DNA from: Nannobrachium achirus | Taxonomy: Eukaryota; Chordata; Actinopteri; Myctophiformes; Myctophidae | Length of the DNA: 64,000 bases | Direction: 5' to 3' | Assembly (NCBI GenBank): GCA_963921795.1 | Contig: OY997643.1 | Location: forward strand, 16,765,253-16,829,252 | Shown: piece by piece, positions 34,423 through 47,601 of the stretch | Numbering within the stretch: position 1 is the stretch's first letter | Layout of the letters: each line of letters begins with the position of its first letter | The notes under the pieces: model-generated | The model's database searches: none | The model's input: only the letters and a program-made list of their open reading frames with translations | Told to the model about the DNA's origin: nothing | Position numbers and translations under genes: made by a program

Positions 34423-34739
34423 TTTTACTCAATATACAATATTGGTATACCGGTAGCTATTTCTGACAGAAAAGGCACAGTTCTCATGGTCTTGTAAGCT
34501 AGTTCTCCATAAGCTGCAATGTAAAGGGCCATTCACACTGAGCACTTTAAATCTAACAACTATAAAACATTATGGTTTCAAAATGTGAAAGTCAAGTGGA
34601 TGGCAGAGACTTTATATACTATATTCCAAGTTTCCAACAGAGCCACTATGTTTAAATACATTAGGGAAAAGAAAAAAAGAAAAAGATGCTTTTAAGTTTG
34701 TCTACATGTAACTATTCCAAGCAGTAAATTAATGGCTTT

Positions 34740-35260
34740 CTCCAAATGCTTGTTGAAACAGTGATTTTTAAGTGGTTCTTAAAGCTCTCAGGCCATGAGG
34801 AAAGGCATTCCAGAGTCTGGGCACTACAGACTGACAGGCCCTGTCACCTTTGGTGATTAACCTGGTATCAGGAATGTCATAGAGTAGTCCAACATTAAGG
34901 AGGTTTAAATGTTCAGGAGATATTACAAAGCAGAAGCACAGCAGGAGAATGGATACATATTCATAAGTCTTCAGCTAAATTCAGGAGTGTTGGTCAGGCA
35001 AATTCAGAGTTAACATTTTTAACTCAAAAATGTGGGGGTCCCTGGAACACAACATATTGTGGGTCCTTGACATGACACAGTTTGAGAACCACTCATATAC
35101 TGTAGCAACATACTGTAGGTTTTTCAGAAAAAGAAATATAGGATTTAGAAGACATAACATTTTTGTAGAATGGGCCTATATCAGTGGTTCTCAAACTTTG
35201 TCATGTCAAGGACCCCCAAAATGATATGTATTTATTCCGGGGACCCCCAGAAGCAAAGAT
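34740..35260. mobile_element. LINE relic and two opposed hAT termini (unit ALP-2)
   Basis: The LINE relic (ctcaggccatgagg) at 34740-34870 is uninterrupted here. A hAT terminus CAGTGGTTCTCAAACTTTG starts at 35182, and the reverse end of the same family lies at 35030-35095 (gtttgagaaccact). Confidence 0.55.
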
Positions 35261-35345
35261 TTGAGTGAAGAATCTTCAGTCTGAATTTGGATCTTGCCTC
35301 ATGCTAGATGCAGAATAGATACTCATGACAAAGGGAAGGGTCTGG

Positions 35346-35458
35346 TTTTAAAAGGAGGGGTCTATGAGGACAAGGCTATTTGTTGCCATTTGTGTCATAA
35401 GAAAAGGAGCTCAACTCTTCAAGAACTGAATACAGAAGAACATACATTTTCATTCCAG
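35346..35458 (+). promoter_or_regulatory. Candidate promoter and noncoding exon of ALP-2
   Basis: TTTTAAAA at 35346-35353, then ggaggggtctatgaggacaa, and a cattccag|gtagga donor ending at 35458. Confidence 0.55.
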
Positions 35459-35689
35459 GTAGGAATTTATACTGTATATTTTTTACTTGGTAGCAGTCAG
35501 GTAGTGGTCTATACAAAGCTTATAGAGTCCCTATTGACATACACCTGAACATACAGAATTAATGATATGAGAAGGTGAGCATTACAAGCCTGGTCTCGAC
35601 TGTAAAACGTAAACCAGATGCAGTGCTGTTCAGAGCACAGGTCTCCGCCAGGTGAGGAATGTTAACAGATGTCAATCTTTGCCAACCAC

Positions 35690-36534
35690 GATAGAATATG
35701 AAAAATCAGAAAGATCCGTCTCTATCATGTGTACAGATTTGCGTGATGTTTAGATTAAATGTGAAGGACTAAAATAAAAATAAAACGAGTTTCACATAAA
35801 TCGGCCTCCTGGTGGCACTATAAAAGGCAGATTAGAAAAAGACAGGGCAAAGGTTTGATTTGATTGATTGATTGAAGACTTTATTAGAAGTTTGCATAGG
35901 AAAATGTACAGTTTCATGACGGTACAGTTCACTGGTACAAGGTCTACTAAAAGGAGATCCATGAAAAGACTAAGCTTATTTCCACTGGAAACCATTGAAG
36001 TATCTCATATAACATTGAATCTCATATAACATTGAATGAATGTTTTTCCTTGGCCTCTAGGGAGTGCGAATACGTTTTACACTGATCGGTGGAATTATAG
36101 ATAAAAACACAAATCAGCCTCTGAGCCTGTTATAGCGACACCCTAGGATGATTAGAACATTTGCTAGGGGCATTTCTTCCTCTGCTGCTACGTGGGATTG
36201 TGCTTGCAATTTCACAGACACATGGACGGATGGACAGGGTGAAAACGTAATCTCGGCCAGGCCGAAAGAGACAATGAAAAACATCAATAACTTCAGCTAT
36301 ACTGTTTCAGCAAAGACCGAAAAACCCTTCAAATTAAAACCTTTTACTTATTACTTATACAGAAATAGAAATAATATCCTCTGACAATTATCTAACAAAA
36401 AGAGTTAAATCTGATGATAAATCTGGCAGTGTTGTTTTTTAGTGTTGATTACATCCGACAAACCTTTTCCTAAGGGTTAAAACGTTACTGGTCAGGTGAC
36501 CAAAAAAAAAAAATCACACCCGTGTGAAGTGGAG

Positions 36535-36600
<66 letters not shown>

Positions 36601-37340
36601 TGCAGTTGATGCTCAGGGCAGGCTAGACTCAACGGCACCTCTCTGGTCACCCAGGATCATGTGTACCGATTTTTGTGACATTTGACGAAAATATGTAGGA
36701 AAAGGAGCAAAAAGTGTGTTTTGGAGAAAATTCAAGATGGCGGAAAATCTATCCTGACGCAAATGGGCGTGGCCTATATGGGGAGATGCGTCTTGACCCA
36801 AGGAATCCAGGGAAAAAATAATTTTAATTTTTCGACCTACGGTTCAAGAGTTACGAGACAAGTAGGCCGTTATAGCGCCACCATGAGGCAGAGTGGAAAT
36901 GCTTTTGGGGATTCGTTGAGTATGCCACCCCCGACCTGTGGTTGAAATTCAGTGTTGACTGGACCTTTTGTTTGTGATTTATGGCTATTGTTTGCAAAAC
37001 GGGCCCCTCCCGCTAACTTTGGAAGCCCGTTACGAACGAACGGAATGGACTATCGCAATATCCCTTGAGTATGTTCATTGCATAGGTTCATAGATCATGT
37101 GTACCGGTTTTTAAGACATTTGAAGAAAATATGTAGGAAAAGGAACAAAAAGTGTGTTTTGGAGAAAATTCAAAATGGCGGAAAATCTATCCTGGCGCAA
37201 ATGGGTCTTGACCCAGGGAATCCAGGGTAAAAATAATTTTAATTTTCCGACCTACGGTTCAACAGTTATAGGCCAAAACGTAAACTGGGCTGTTATAGCG
37301 CCACCATGAGGCCAAATGACACAATTATTTTTTATTTAAT
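35690..37340. repeat. GGTGGCGCTATAA family copies with LINE 3' tail
   Basis: 35690-36180 contains one copy interrupted by an antisense LINE 3' end (35855-36020, with gattgattgattgaagactt). 36640-36950 and 37050-37330 are two consecutive copies sharing aaaatatgtaggaaaagga and cggaaaatctatcctg. A (GT)n tract lies at 36536-36598. Confidence 0.6.
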
Positions 37341-38060
37341 CCTTGAAATCATTATGAACCTCCTCTCCAAGTCTTGAAACTGTAGCCCCTATGGTTTGCG
37401 AGAGACAAATAATTGAATGTGAGTTTTTGCGATTCCCATTATAAGTCAATGGGAAAAATTAATTCACTAATAAATTAATATCAATTAAACTATTGAACCT
37501 TTCTCTTAGCAAGTTACTAGCCCACCATTCCCGAGTAAGCCGGTCGATTTGACATATGGCGCGAGTGTGTGGTGGCAAAACTGTGGGACTAGTAGCGTGC
37601 CGAAGTTTAGGAAGTTCAGGCTACATACACACAGACACACAGACAGACAGACAGACAGACCCACACAGCCACGTATAGGGAGCCTGTGTTTCACACAGCT
37701 CCAAAAAGATAGTCTGCAAGTCATTGAGCAGCAGGCTGTTGACTTCCTGGCCAATATCTTTTAGGGCCCCCCCCCACTCCACCATAGACCCCCCCCCCCC
37801 CCCTCCCAACGCGCGTTACCCAGCTCGGATTTTATGCCATGATGATCATCTGTGGGCCAAGAAAGCAGCTGTAGACAACAGAGGAGGGGCCCACACATTT
37901 TAATTAACATATCATTTTATAATTTTAGTAAATTGTCAATGACCACGCAGCCCAGTTCCCCCAAGGGCCCCTGAGAGCCAAGGGCCCCTGGCAACGGCCC
38001 CACCGGCCCAATGGTTAATCCAGCCTGTCCGTCCGTGTGTCCATGCGCCTGTGCGTGTGT
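37341..38060. other. Intergenic or intronic sequence, no gene seen
   Basis: A short (CAGA)n run at 37640-37660 and C-homopolymers at 37770 and 37790; no exon is supported. Confidence 0.4.
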
Positions 38061-38061
38061 G

Positions 38062-38096
38062 CGTCCGTCCGTCCGTCCGTCCGTCCGTCCGTCCGT
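38062..38096. repeat. (GTCC)n microsatellite
   Basis: About eight GTCC units. Confidence 0.9.
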
Positions 38097-38579
38097 CTGT
38101 TACCAGCTAATCTCCGGCATCGTTGGCTTGTTCTCTGCCAAACTGTGCACACACACTCCCTGGATACCAATTCAGAATCTCTGCCCCACATTTTTCACAT
38201 GGGCTTGTTCTATCGCCACCAGGAGGCCGGTTTTTGCTAAACTAACTTTTTGCCAGTACTCCTACATATTGTGTCCAAAAATCACGCAAATCGGCATCAG
38301 ACAGTATCTCTACAATCATGTGGTCGACATGGATGTGTCCAATTTTCCATATTCCATCATCATTGGCTAAGATTGACTTCCAAAGTTTGCAGGATTGGTC
38401 TGTTTTGAATCAAATGCCTCAAATCACGAACACAGCGTACGATTTTGGTGAAATTGTGCTTGCACGTTCTCCCTAGGTCAAGGAATAAATGCCACTCTTT
38501 TCACATTGGCCTTTCACTCTTTTCTCATTTTTTAAACAAAATGCCTCAGATCATGCATGCAGCGTCACATTGCCGTTAA

Positions 38580-38709
<130 letters not shown>

Positions 38710-38801
38710 ACTGTATTTGTGACTCCAGGACAGAAATGTCACACAAAGTGATTAACATCTTGTTTGCACTCTGGCCAGGCTGTGTTTTTCCAGTTATCAT
38801 C

Positions 38802-39575
38802 ATGGCATCGTTGACGGGTGGGGGTAATAAAGGAACAAAGCCCAAGCCTGCTCCAGGCATTTCTGTTGCTGAAGTCATTGCTGTGAGACCTCGTGGGGCT
38901 TCTGTCACCAGTGTCACGTCTGTGGTTGCTGCTGGGGGAACTCATCGCCAGTGCACTATCACCATCAGCAACCATTCTTCACATTCACTCATTAATCCCA
39001 GGTATTTAAAATAAGTACTTATAGCGAAAATAGTGGACGTTCAAGCTTGTATTTGAGCTGTTTTGGAAGTGGTCATTTATTTTTTCCACCCCCATTTCTT
39101 TTCCGAAATTACACCTGTGGCTCTCTAACTTTCCTTTTTAAGGATGCACGTTTCCAGTGGCAGTTGCACCACATCTTTACCAGACAAAATCGTCTCGTCA
39201 ATGGAGGCCACGGTGGAGTTCAAGAAGACACCCCACACTGCGACTGGCGCTGTCGGTGTCTTCACCTACGAGCTCCAAGAGCCCGGCAGCGAATCACACA
39301 CCAAGATACTAGCTGTCATGTTCTCTGTGCCCTACGACTACATCCAGCATTCAAACTGGCATGCGGCGGGATTCTTGGAAAAGAACAAAACTTGTGACCA
39401 AGATCTTTTTAACGAGATGTATTACAACTCATTGAACGGATTTGCCAGACAGAAAGCAGGCAGTTTGATCTCTCACCCAGACGGTGATTTTACAGTCAGG
39501 GCCTCGATGACAGACACTTACACACCTGTCATGACTGTGGAAATTTCCTCCGCGTCATCAGCGCCCACACCCTAG
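38802..39575 (+). CDS. Actinoporin-like protein, paralogue 2 (ALP-2)
   Basis: Exons 38802-39001 and 39143-39575, intron only 141 bp, 210 residues. The N-terminal part is Gly/Pro/Val-rich (67 residues). The domain keeps HRQCTITISN, VFTYELQ, MFSVPYDY, DQDLFNEMYYN and TYTPVMTVEI; the segment after VPYDY differs from the other copies (IQHSNW in place of GLYSNW), so the membrane-facing aromatic loop is altered. The last codons (SSASSAPTP) come from a SINE inserted at 39547. A possible longer start lies upstream in frame (MSHKVINILF), but the ttttccag tract before the chosen ATG looks like an intron end. Poly(A) signal at 40457, beyond the SINE. Confidence 0.8.
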
Positions 39576-39960
39576 GTGGGGTTGGCGATAGGGCCTTTTC
39601 TGTGTGGAGTTTGCATGTTCTCCCCGTGTCTCCTAGGGTAGATACCCTCACAAAAACATGCAGTAATCCTGGTCTCTATAATGCCTCCCCCTGGCCAGCT
39701 GGGGCGCCTGATGGAGGGGAAAGGAACTGGTTGGAATAACGTGTTCCTTCCACACGCTACGTCCAAACCGGGGAAATCCCCACTGTCAGGTGAAAAGAAG
39801 CAACTTGGACTCATCATGCATAGAAGGAAGCATGAGGTCAGTCCGTTGTCTCCCCAAGCGTGGCAGAGGGAGAGCAGAGCCCAGGATTACATAAGCAATT
39901 GGCACTGGGTGAAAATGGGTTACAAAATCGTGGGATAAAAATTATATAAAAAAAAAAAAT
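39547..39960 (+). mobile_element. SINE inserted in the last codons of ALP-2
   Basis: The 13-bp sequence actgtggaaattt is present on both sides (39534-39546 and 39961-39973). The insert contains gtgtggagtttgcatgttct and ccccgtgtct, a body shared by many fish non-LTR repeats, and ends in an A-rich tail. Confidence 0.85.
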
Positions 39961-40456
39961 ACTGTGGAAATTTGTGACGACTGAAATCAGGGTTATGAGA
40001 CTTAAAGGATTTGGGAACAGGTTGAAGCTCGATTGTGATATTAATCATTGCTACAGAGTGTTTATTCAGTAGCAGGGGTCTCCCTGTTCCTACATTTATT
40101 TAGTGAAATTGTACAGTATTCCAATTCCAATTTGGTCTGCAAATATCAGTGTCATTCCACTTATTTCCCTTGTTTATCCATTCCTGTATCCATATGAGCT
40201 TTCCCTTTATCCCCCTTTTATCCCTTTGAGCTGTAGTCAAAGAGACATACAGGTATGAGATAGACCTTTATTCTCTATGAATTACTCTGATAATATCACT
40301 TACGTCCCATTTTAATATGCTGTCTTTTGGACAGACTTTGGGGCTTCTATTTTGATGAGTTAAGATTTGTAAAGATTCTGATCTCCAGTATAATGTATTG
40401 TATGTAAGCCTATGTTTTTGATCCTCGTTGGTGAAGGTGTTGTACACATAAAAGAA

Positions 40457-40462
40457 AATAAA
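40457..40462 (+). other. Poly(A) signal of ALP-2
   Basis: AATAAA in the context shared with the other ALP copies. Confidence 0.6.
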
Positions 40463-40919
40463 TGTACCTTTACTTTTTATTACAGCTGGATTTGTTGGTT
40501 CTTTATTTCTCTTTGTATTACACTGCTACTAGGCCTACTACTTCTCAATATTATAATACTGTTTTGTATCCTTCTATAAATAGGCTATGAAATATTGCAG
40601 ATGTCAGGCAGAAACCTCTTACTGTATCTCCATATTTCAACTTGTAATGTACAGTATGTAAGTTTATAAATTAACAAATCTAAAGAGTAAAGACCAAAGA
40701 TGTAGTGTGTGGAGCTCTTTGAGCTACATGCATGTGCATGTGCTGACTGACATGCACATGCATGTCAGTCAGTATGTCAGAGGAAACCTCCTATAAACAG
40801 AGTGTATTCTGGTGTATTTTAACAAGGAGTTTGTTACTTTTGTCATGCTTTACTTCTTACATGAATAATGGCCGATACCAGTGGGTTGTGTAACACCCAT
40901 GATGATTTACAAAGAAAGC

Positions 40920-41170
40920 TCACTTTTGTAGTATAGATTTTTATTAGTATAGTACTTTTTCACAGAGCGAACTAACAAAGTGCTTTACAAACAACAGAAA
41001 TAAAACAGCGACAAACATTTAAATGATTAGAAACAACCAAAACGCAAACTATACAATGCATCTCTGGGGAAAAAAAACTAAACAGCAGACACCTTTCACA
41101 CCTGGAGAAACTTTCTCCAAATGCTTGTTGAAACAGAAAGTGTTTTATGGTTCTTAAAAATATACAGCAC
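40920..41170 (-). mobile_element. LINE 3'-end relic, antisense (unit ALP-3)
   Basis: Contains cacagagcgaactaacaaag and tgcttgttgaaacag as in the other units; it is split from its continuation at 42595 by the following hAT element. Confidence 0.6.
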
Positions 41171-41172
41171 TC

Positions 41173-42595
41173 AGGCAGTAGTGGAAAAAGTACTCACATA
41201 TTTTATTTAAGCAAAAGTATCAATACTGCAATATAGAAATACAAGTACAAGTCTGGAATTCAAAATGTACTTGAGTATGAAAGTGTTGGCATCAAAATGT
41301 ACTTAAAGTACCAAAAGTAAAAGCACAACATGTTTGAAAATAGCCACGGTATGTGGTTTATGTACCGTATGTTGTATAATATTATAATTTATATCTCCAA
41401 CAGTCCAAAGCAGAGTTCGAGTTATGTGGGAGCCAGTAGGGGCTTAGCTCCCATAGTTAAAGTCTGGGACCCCATAGTCAACAACCCCCTTTGGGGTCTC
41501 TTTTTTTCTAAGTGTGTATTTTTTTTTTTTTTTTTTTTTTTTCGTTTTCTTTTTTTTTATGTTCCATTGGAAGAATTTATATTATTTATGTTAACTAGAT
41601 ATACTAAATAAACATGTTAGACAGTAAGACTAAACAATGACATCACACCGTTTAATCCTACTATTAATTTTATTATTATAAATCAGGCGCATTTAATGTG
41701 GGGTGTGAGTCTTCCTTTACCGTCCGGGTTATAACACACTCGCTGCAATGGTTCCTACTTCCTACCTTTCCCCTAACCTCGCCTACCAGGCTTTCTTTCC
41801 CCATAAGCTAGGAACCACTGCGTCGAGTGTCTGTTCTAGCCACGGCCCGGACGGCAAAGGAAGGCGGACACTCGGACAGCAACAAACAACCGAACAACGC
41901 TGTCTTGTGAGCAAGACTGTAGCCTGTGCCCGTGACATTGTTTTTTTTAGTAAATAAATATGAACCCGACCCGCCTTGTTTTGAGAAAGAAAAATACCCA
42001 TTTTAGCCGACTTTATGCTACCAGAACGGGAACTTTTGGCTGGATGGCTCAGAGCTCAGATCATCAGATGGAGGAATTGGGAACTGGAGGCTGAGCAATA
42101 ATGGTGAGTTAATATGAACAGAAAAGACTGCCTGGAGTTGTCAACATAGCCAATGTGAAGCCCGAATTAATATTGTGAAAGGAAAAATATGATTTAATAT
42201 AGGAAATACCCGTTTTAGCCGACTTTATATCCGCGAAATACCCGATTTAATATGATTTAATATAGGAAAGTACCCGTTTTAGGCGACTTTATATCCGCAA
42301 TTACCCGATTTTTTTTCGCCGCCGCCTTTGGCGGCAGCGAAGGGCCCCCAGAGCTATGGGAGCCCTATTCTGGCGGCGCCAAATAACTCGATCACTGGTC
42401 CAAAGTAACTAGCAACTAAAGTTTTCAAATAATTGTAGTGGAGTGAAAGTACAATATTTGGATCTGAGATGTAGTGGAGTAGAAGTAAAAGTATTGGATA
42501 TTGGAAATAATCAAGTAAAGTACAAATACCCCGAAATTGTACGTAAGTGCAGTACTTAAGTAAATGTACTTAATTACTTTACACCACTGCTTTCA
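41173..42595. mobile_element. hAT MITE (CAGTGGTG family) inserted in the LINE relic, with nested hAT
   Basis: Starts cagtagtggaaaaagtactc and ends acaccactg, splitting ctcaggccatgagg. The same insertion is at 47602-48717 and 54863-55318; ALP-1 and ALP-2 units have the empty site. It is interrupted by 41411-42397. Confidence 0.7.
41411..42397. mobile_element. hAT element, 987 bp, perfect 8-bp target duplication
   Basis: Termini CAGAGTTCGAGTTAT and ATAACTCGATCACTG, flanked by gtccaaag at 41403-41410 and 42398-42405. Paralogous empty sites exist near 48530 and 55130. Inside are a T-homopolymer (41519-41541), the sequence gtgcttcctac..ggaaccactg, and repeated units built on tacccgttttag.cgacttt (about 41995, 42205, 42270). 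No transposase frame. Confidence 0.85.
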
Positions 42596-42659
42596 GGCCA
42601 TGAGGAATGGCATTCCCTGCAGACTGAAAGGCTCTGTCACCTGGTGGTGATTAACCTGA

Positions 42660-43032
42660 ATGAGGAATGTCATGAGTTGTCCACTACATTTATTTCAAAA
42701 TTAGTTGATTTTGATTATTATTACAAAACATACATATACCACTTCAACCGTTTTTACATTTTGGCCATTAGAAAATAGCCGAAGTGTAGCGATGCGACAC
42801 ATTGTGAGCTTGTAGGTCTGCTATTTTCAAAATACTTTTATGCATTGATAACTTGAAAAGGGGCATTCTGCACAATGAGTACTTTTACTTTAAGTACATT
42901 TTGATACCAATACTTTTGTACTTTTACTCAAGTACATTTTGAATACTGGATATCTACTTGTAACAGAGTAGGCCCCTACATTACAGTATTGATACTTTTA
43001 CTTAAATAAAGAAGTAGTTTTTACACCACTGT
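42660..43032. mobile_element. hAT MITE (CAGTGGTG family), rearranged, with palindrome
   Basis: Ends ttttacaccactg|ttcaggag as at 49148 and 55749, but the left part is replaced; a foldback palindrome lies at 42773-42838 with most of one arm lost. Confidence 0.55.
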
Positions 43033-43143
43033 TCAGGAGATTACAATGCAGAAGTACAGCAGGAGAATGGATAAGTGTCTTCTGCTCAATTAGTGTTGGG
43101 CAGATATGCAGATATGCCTGAGGTGACAAAGGGAAGGGTCTGG

Positions 43144-43248
43144 TTTTAAAAGGAGGGATCTATGAGGACAAGGCTCTGCGCCATTTACGTCATAAGAAAA
43201 GGAACTCAACAAGCTCTTGAAGAACTGAATACAGGATCTATCTATCAG
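43144..43248 (+). promoter_or_regulatory. Candidate promoter and noncoding exon of ALP-3
   Basis: TTTTAAAA at 43144-43151, ggagggatctatgaggacaa, and a tatcag|gtagga donor ending at 43248. Confidence 0.55.
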
Positions 43249-44440
43249 GTAGGAACATAAATGTATATTCTGTATATTTTTGTCTTGGTAGCAGTCAAGT
43301 AGTAAAAGCGTATAGAGTCCCAGAAGTTCTTATGTTTAGGTGTAAATACACCTGAACATAAGAACTAATGATATGACAAGGTGAGCATTTTCAGCCTGGT
43401 CTCGGCTGTAAAGTGTAAACCAGATGCAGTGCTGTTCTGAGCACAGGCCTCCGCCAGGTGAGGAATGTTGGTTGTGGGCGTGTTTGGTGAGGGTGCTTAA
43501 AATAGATGTCAATCTTAGCCAACCATGATAGAATTTGAAAAATCTGACAGATTCGTCTTCATGACAGGACAAAATATATCATGTGTACCGATTTGTGTGA
43601 TATTTAGATAAAATGTGGAGGAGTACTAAATAAATAAATAAATAAATAAATTATCGGCGCTATAAAAGGCTTGGCTTCTAATTAGAAAAATGCAGGCCTG
43701 ACGTTTTACCTTGGCCTCTAGGGAGACTCCTTTCAAAGTTTTACACAGAGGTGGAGGTATAGGTCATGACGATCCTCTGCCTGTTATAGCGCCAACATGA
43801 GGCTGATTTGTTGCAATCCAGATAAAGTATGTAGAAGTAAACTACCAACCGCTCTGTTCAGGAAACACAAAATGCCCAGTTCTATTTATAGTAACTACTG
43901 TTGCATACTCTTTCACTCACCCATTTGCGCTTGAAGAAAATCTTTTTATAACTTCCCTCATAGAAAATGAATTTTATTTAACACTTAACGATATTACAGG
44001 CTTTTAGCAATGATACTAAATAAACTGTTTCTGGTAAGACAGCCAACAGACACCAAGCTCTTATCTCCAAGTCCTCAATTTAACGTGCACGGCACAAATA
44101 TCCCCAGAAAATGATTTAACCAAAAGACGGGCTTGCCTAGACTGAATGATTGATTCAATGTTAAATCTGTCAGTGTTGTTTTTTAGTGTTGATTACATCC
44201 GACATGCTTTCCTAAGGTAAAACATTTCAGCTGATGCCATAGCAATTTGGTTAGGTGACCAAAGAAAGGATAGTGGTACAGTTTCATGACGGTACAGTTC
44301 ACTGGTACAAGGTCAACTAAAAGGAGATCCTAGAAAGCACTTGGCTTATTTGCACAGGAAACCATTAAAGTATCTCATATAACACTTTACTCCTTCCATG
44401 TCAAATCGACCGGCACCTGTCTGGGTGCATTTTGCTAGAT
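43249..44440. other. Presumed 5' intron of ALP-3, repeats only
   Basis: Paralogous to 49381-50700 and 55983-57650. Contains a GGTGGCGCTA family copy (43540-43810), an (AATA)n run, and an antisense LINE 3' end (44275-44390). Confidence 0.5.
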
Positions 44441-44446
44441 CATCAT

Positions 44447-44640
44447 GGATCTCCATATATGGGCATGAAAGGGACAAGGACTGAAACAGAGATCTCCATA
44501 TATGGCCATTCATCCATTAGTGAATTCATTTTCCCCATTTTGACTTGGATGGGGAAAATGGGACGAAATGTATTTGCGAAATTTGCACCACGGCAACCAC
44601 ACTTGCAATATCTAACTAATGTCAGGATCAATGTGGGTTG
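44447..44640 (+). promoter_or_regulatory. Conserved block upstream of ALP-3 with two CArG boxes
   Basis: CCATATATGG at 44453-44462 and 44496-44505, then cattttccccattttgact, tggggaaaatgggacgaaat and caatgtgggttgtgggtgg. The block recurs before ALP-4 (50712-50920, CArG boxes mutated) and ALP-5 (57795-57975, one intact box at 57842-57851). A regulatory role is inferred. Confidence 0.45.
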
Positions 44641-44649
44641 TGGGTGGTG

Positions 44650-44762
<113 letters not shown>

Positions 44763-44842
44763 ATTATGTATGAAAAATGTCACGAGCAGTGATTGACATC
44801 TTGTTTGCCCTCTGGCCAGGCTTTGTCTTACCAGGTATCATC

Positions 44843-46138
<1,296 letters not shown>

Positions 46139-46618
46139 GATTAGGGTTATGAGAGTTAAAGGAGTATGGGAACAGGTTAAAGCTCGATTGTGATAATAAT
46201 CATTGCTACAGAGTGTTTGTTCAGTAGCAGGGGTCTCTCTCTTCCTTCACCTCTCTAGTGAACAGAAATTGTACAGTATTCCAATTCCAATTTGGTCTGC
46301 AAATATCTATGTGTCATTCCACTTATTTCCCTTGTTTATCCATTCCTGTATCCTGTATGAGCTTTCCCTTTATCCCCCTTTTATCCCTTTGAGCTGTAGT
46401 CAAAGAGACATACAGGTATGAGATGGACCTTTATTCTCTATGAATTACTCTGATAATATCACTTACATCCCATTTTAATATGCTGTATTTTGGAAAGACT
46501 TTGGGCTTCTATTTTGATGGGTTAAGATTTGGAAAGATTCTGATCTCCAGTATAATGTACTGTATGTAAGCCTATGTTTTTGATACTCATTGGTGAAGGT
46601 GTTGTACACATAAAAGAA

Positions 46619-46624
46619 AATAAA
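46619..46624 (+). other. Poly(A) signal of ALP-3
   Basis: AATAAA in the shared context acacataaaagaaaataaat. Confidence 0.6.
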
Positions 46625-47026
46625 TTTACCTTTTCTTTTTATTACAGCTGGATTTGTTGGTTCTTTATTTCTTTGTAGGCCTATTACACTTCTACTACTT
46701 CTCAATATTATAATACTGTTTAGTATCCTTCTATAAATAACCTATGAAATATTGTTAATGTCAAGCAGAAAGCTCTTATATCCATATCAAAAGTAGTGGA
46801 AATAGCCGATCTATAAGCTCACAACACCTCACACCATCCAGTGACAATATAAGCTTTTCAAATATTCACAGGTGCATCATGAAATAATAACAGCATGTAA
46901 TTAGTCACCTATAAATTTGTGTTTGTGTGAATTTGTGTATCGAATGTGAAGGTGAAAAATACATAACTATTCCTAACAGCAAATTAATATTTTCATGGTT
47001 TTGTAAGTATGGTAATTGTAAAAGAA

Positions 47027-47027
47027 A

Positions 47028-47074
<47 letters not shown>

Positions 47075-47101
47075 TTTATAATAATAATAATAATAATAAT
47101 A
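47027..47101. repeat. (CTA)n and (TAA)n trinucleotide tracts
   Basis: Pure CTA then a short spacer and TAA; paralogous to 54266-54337. Confidence 0.95.
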
Positions 47102-47379
47102 ACGGAATCTAAAGAGTAAAGACCAAAGATGTAGTGGAGCTCTTTGAGCTACATGCACATGCATGCACATGCATGTTAATCATAATATGTCAGTGGTACC
47201 CATCATAAACTCTTAACAGAGTGTATTCTGGTGCATTTTAACAGGGAGTTTGATACTTTTATCATGCTTTACTTCTTACATGAATAATGGCCGATATTGC
47301 ATACTGTACCAGTGGGTTGTGTAACACCCATGCCATGATGATTTATAAAGAAAGCTCACTTTTGTAAGTAAATCGATAG

Positions 47380-47600
47380 TACTTTTCACAGAGAGAACTA
47401 ACACAGTGCTTTACATACAACAGAAATAAAACAGCAACAAACATTCAAATGATTAGAAACAATAAAAACACAAACTATACAATGCTTCTCTGGGAGAAAC
47501 AAAACAGCAGACACAACCTGGAGGAGAAGCTCAATGGCTTTCTCCAAATGCTTGTTGAAACAGATGTGTTTTATGGTTCTTAAAAATATACAGCACTCAG
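47380..47600 (-). mobile_element. LINE 3'-end relic, antisense (unit ALP-4)
   Basis: cacagagagaactaacacag and aatgcttgttgaaacag as in the other units; interrupted by the hAT MITE at 47602. Confidence 0.6.
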
Positions 47601-47601
47601 G

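Noticed and set aside
41748-42001. Overlapping frames inside the 987-bp hAT element as a possible transposase
   Set aside because: About 70 residues each, no hAT dimerisation or catalytic motif visible, and open on both strands.
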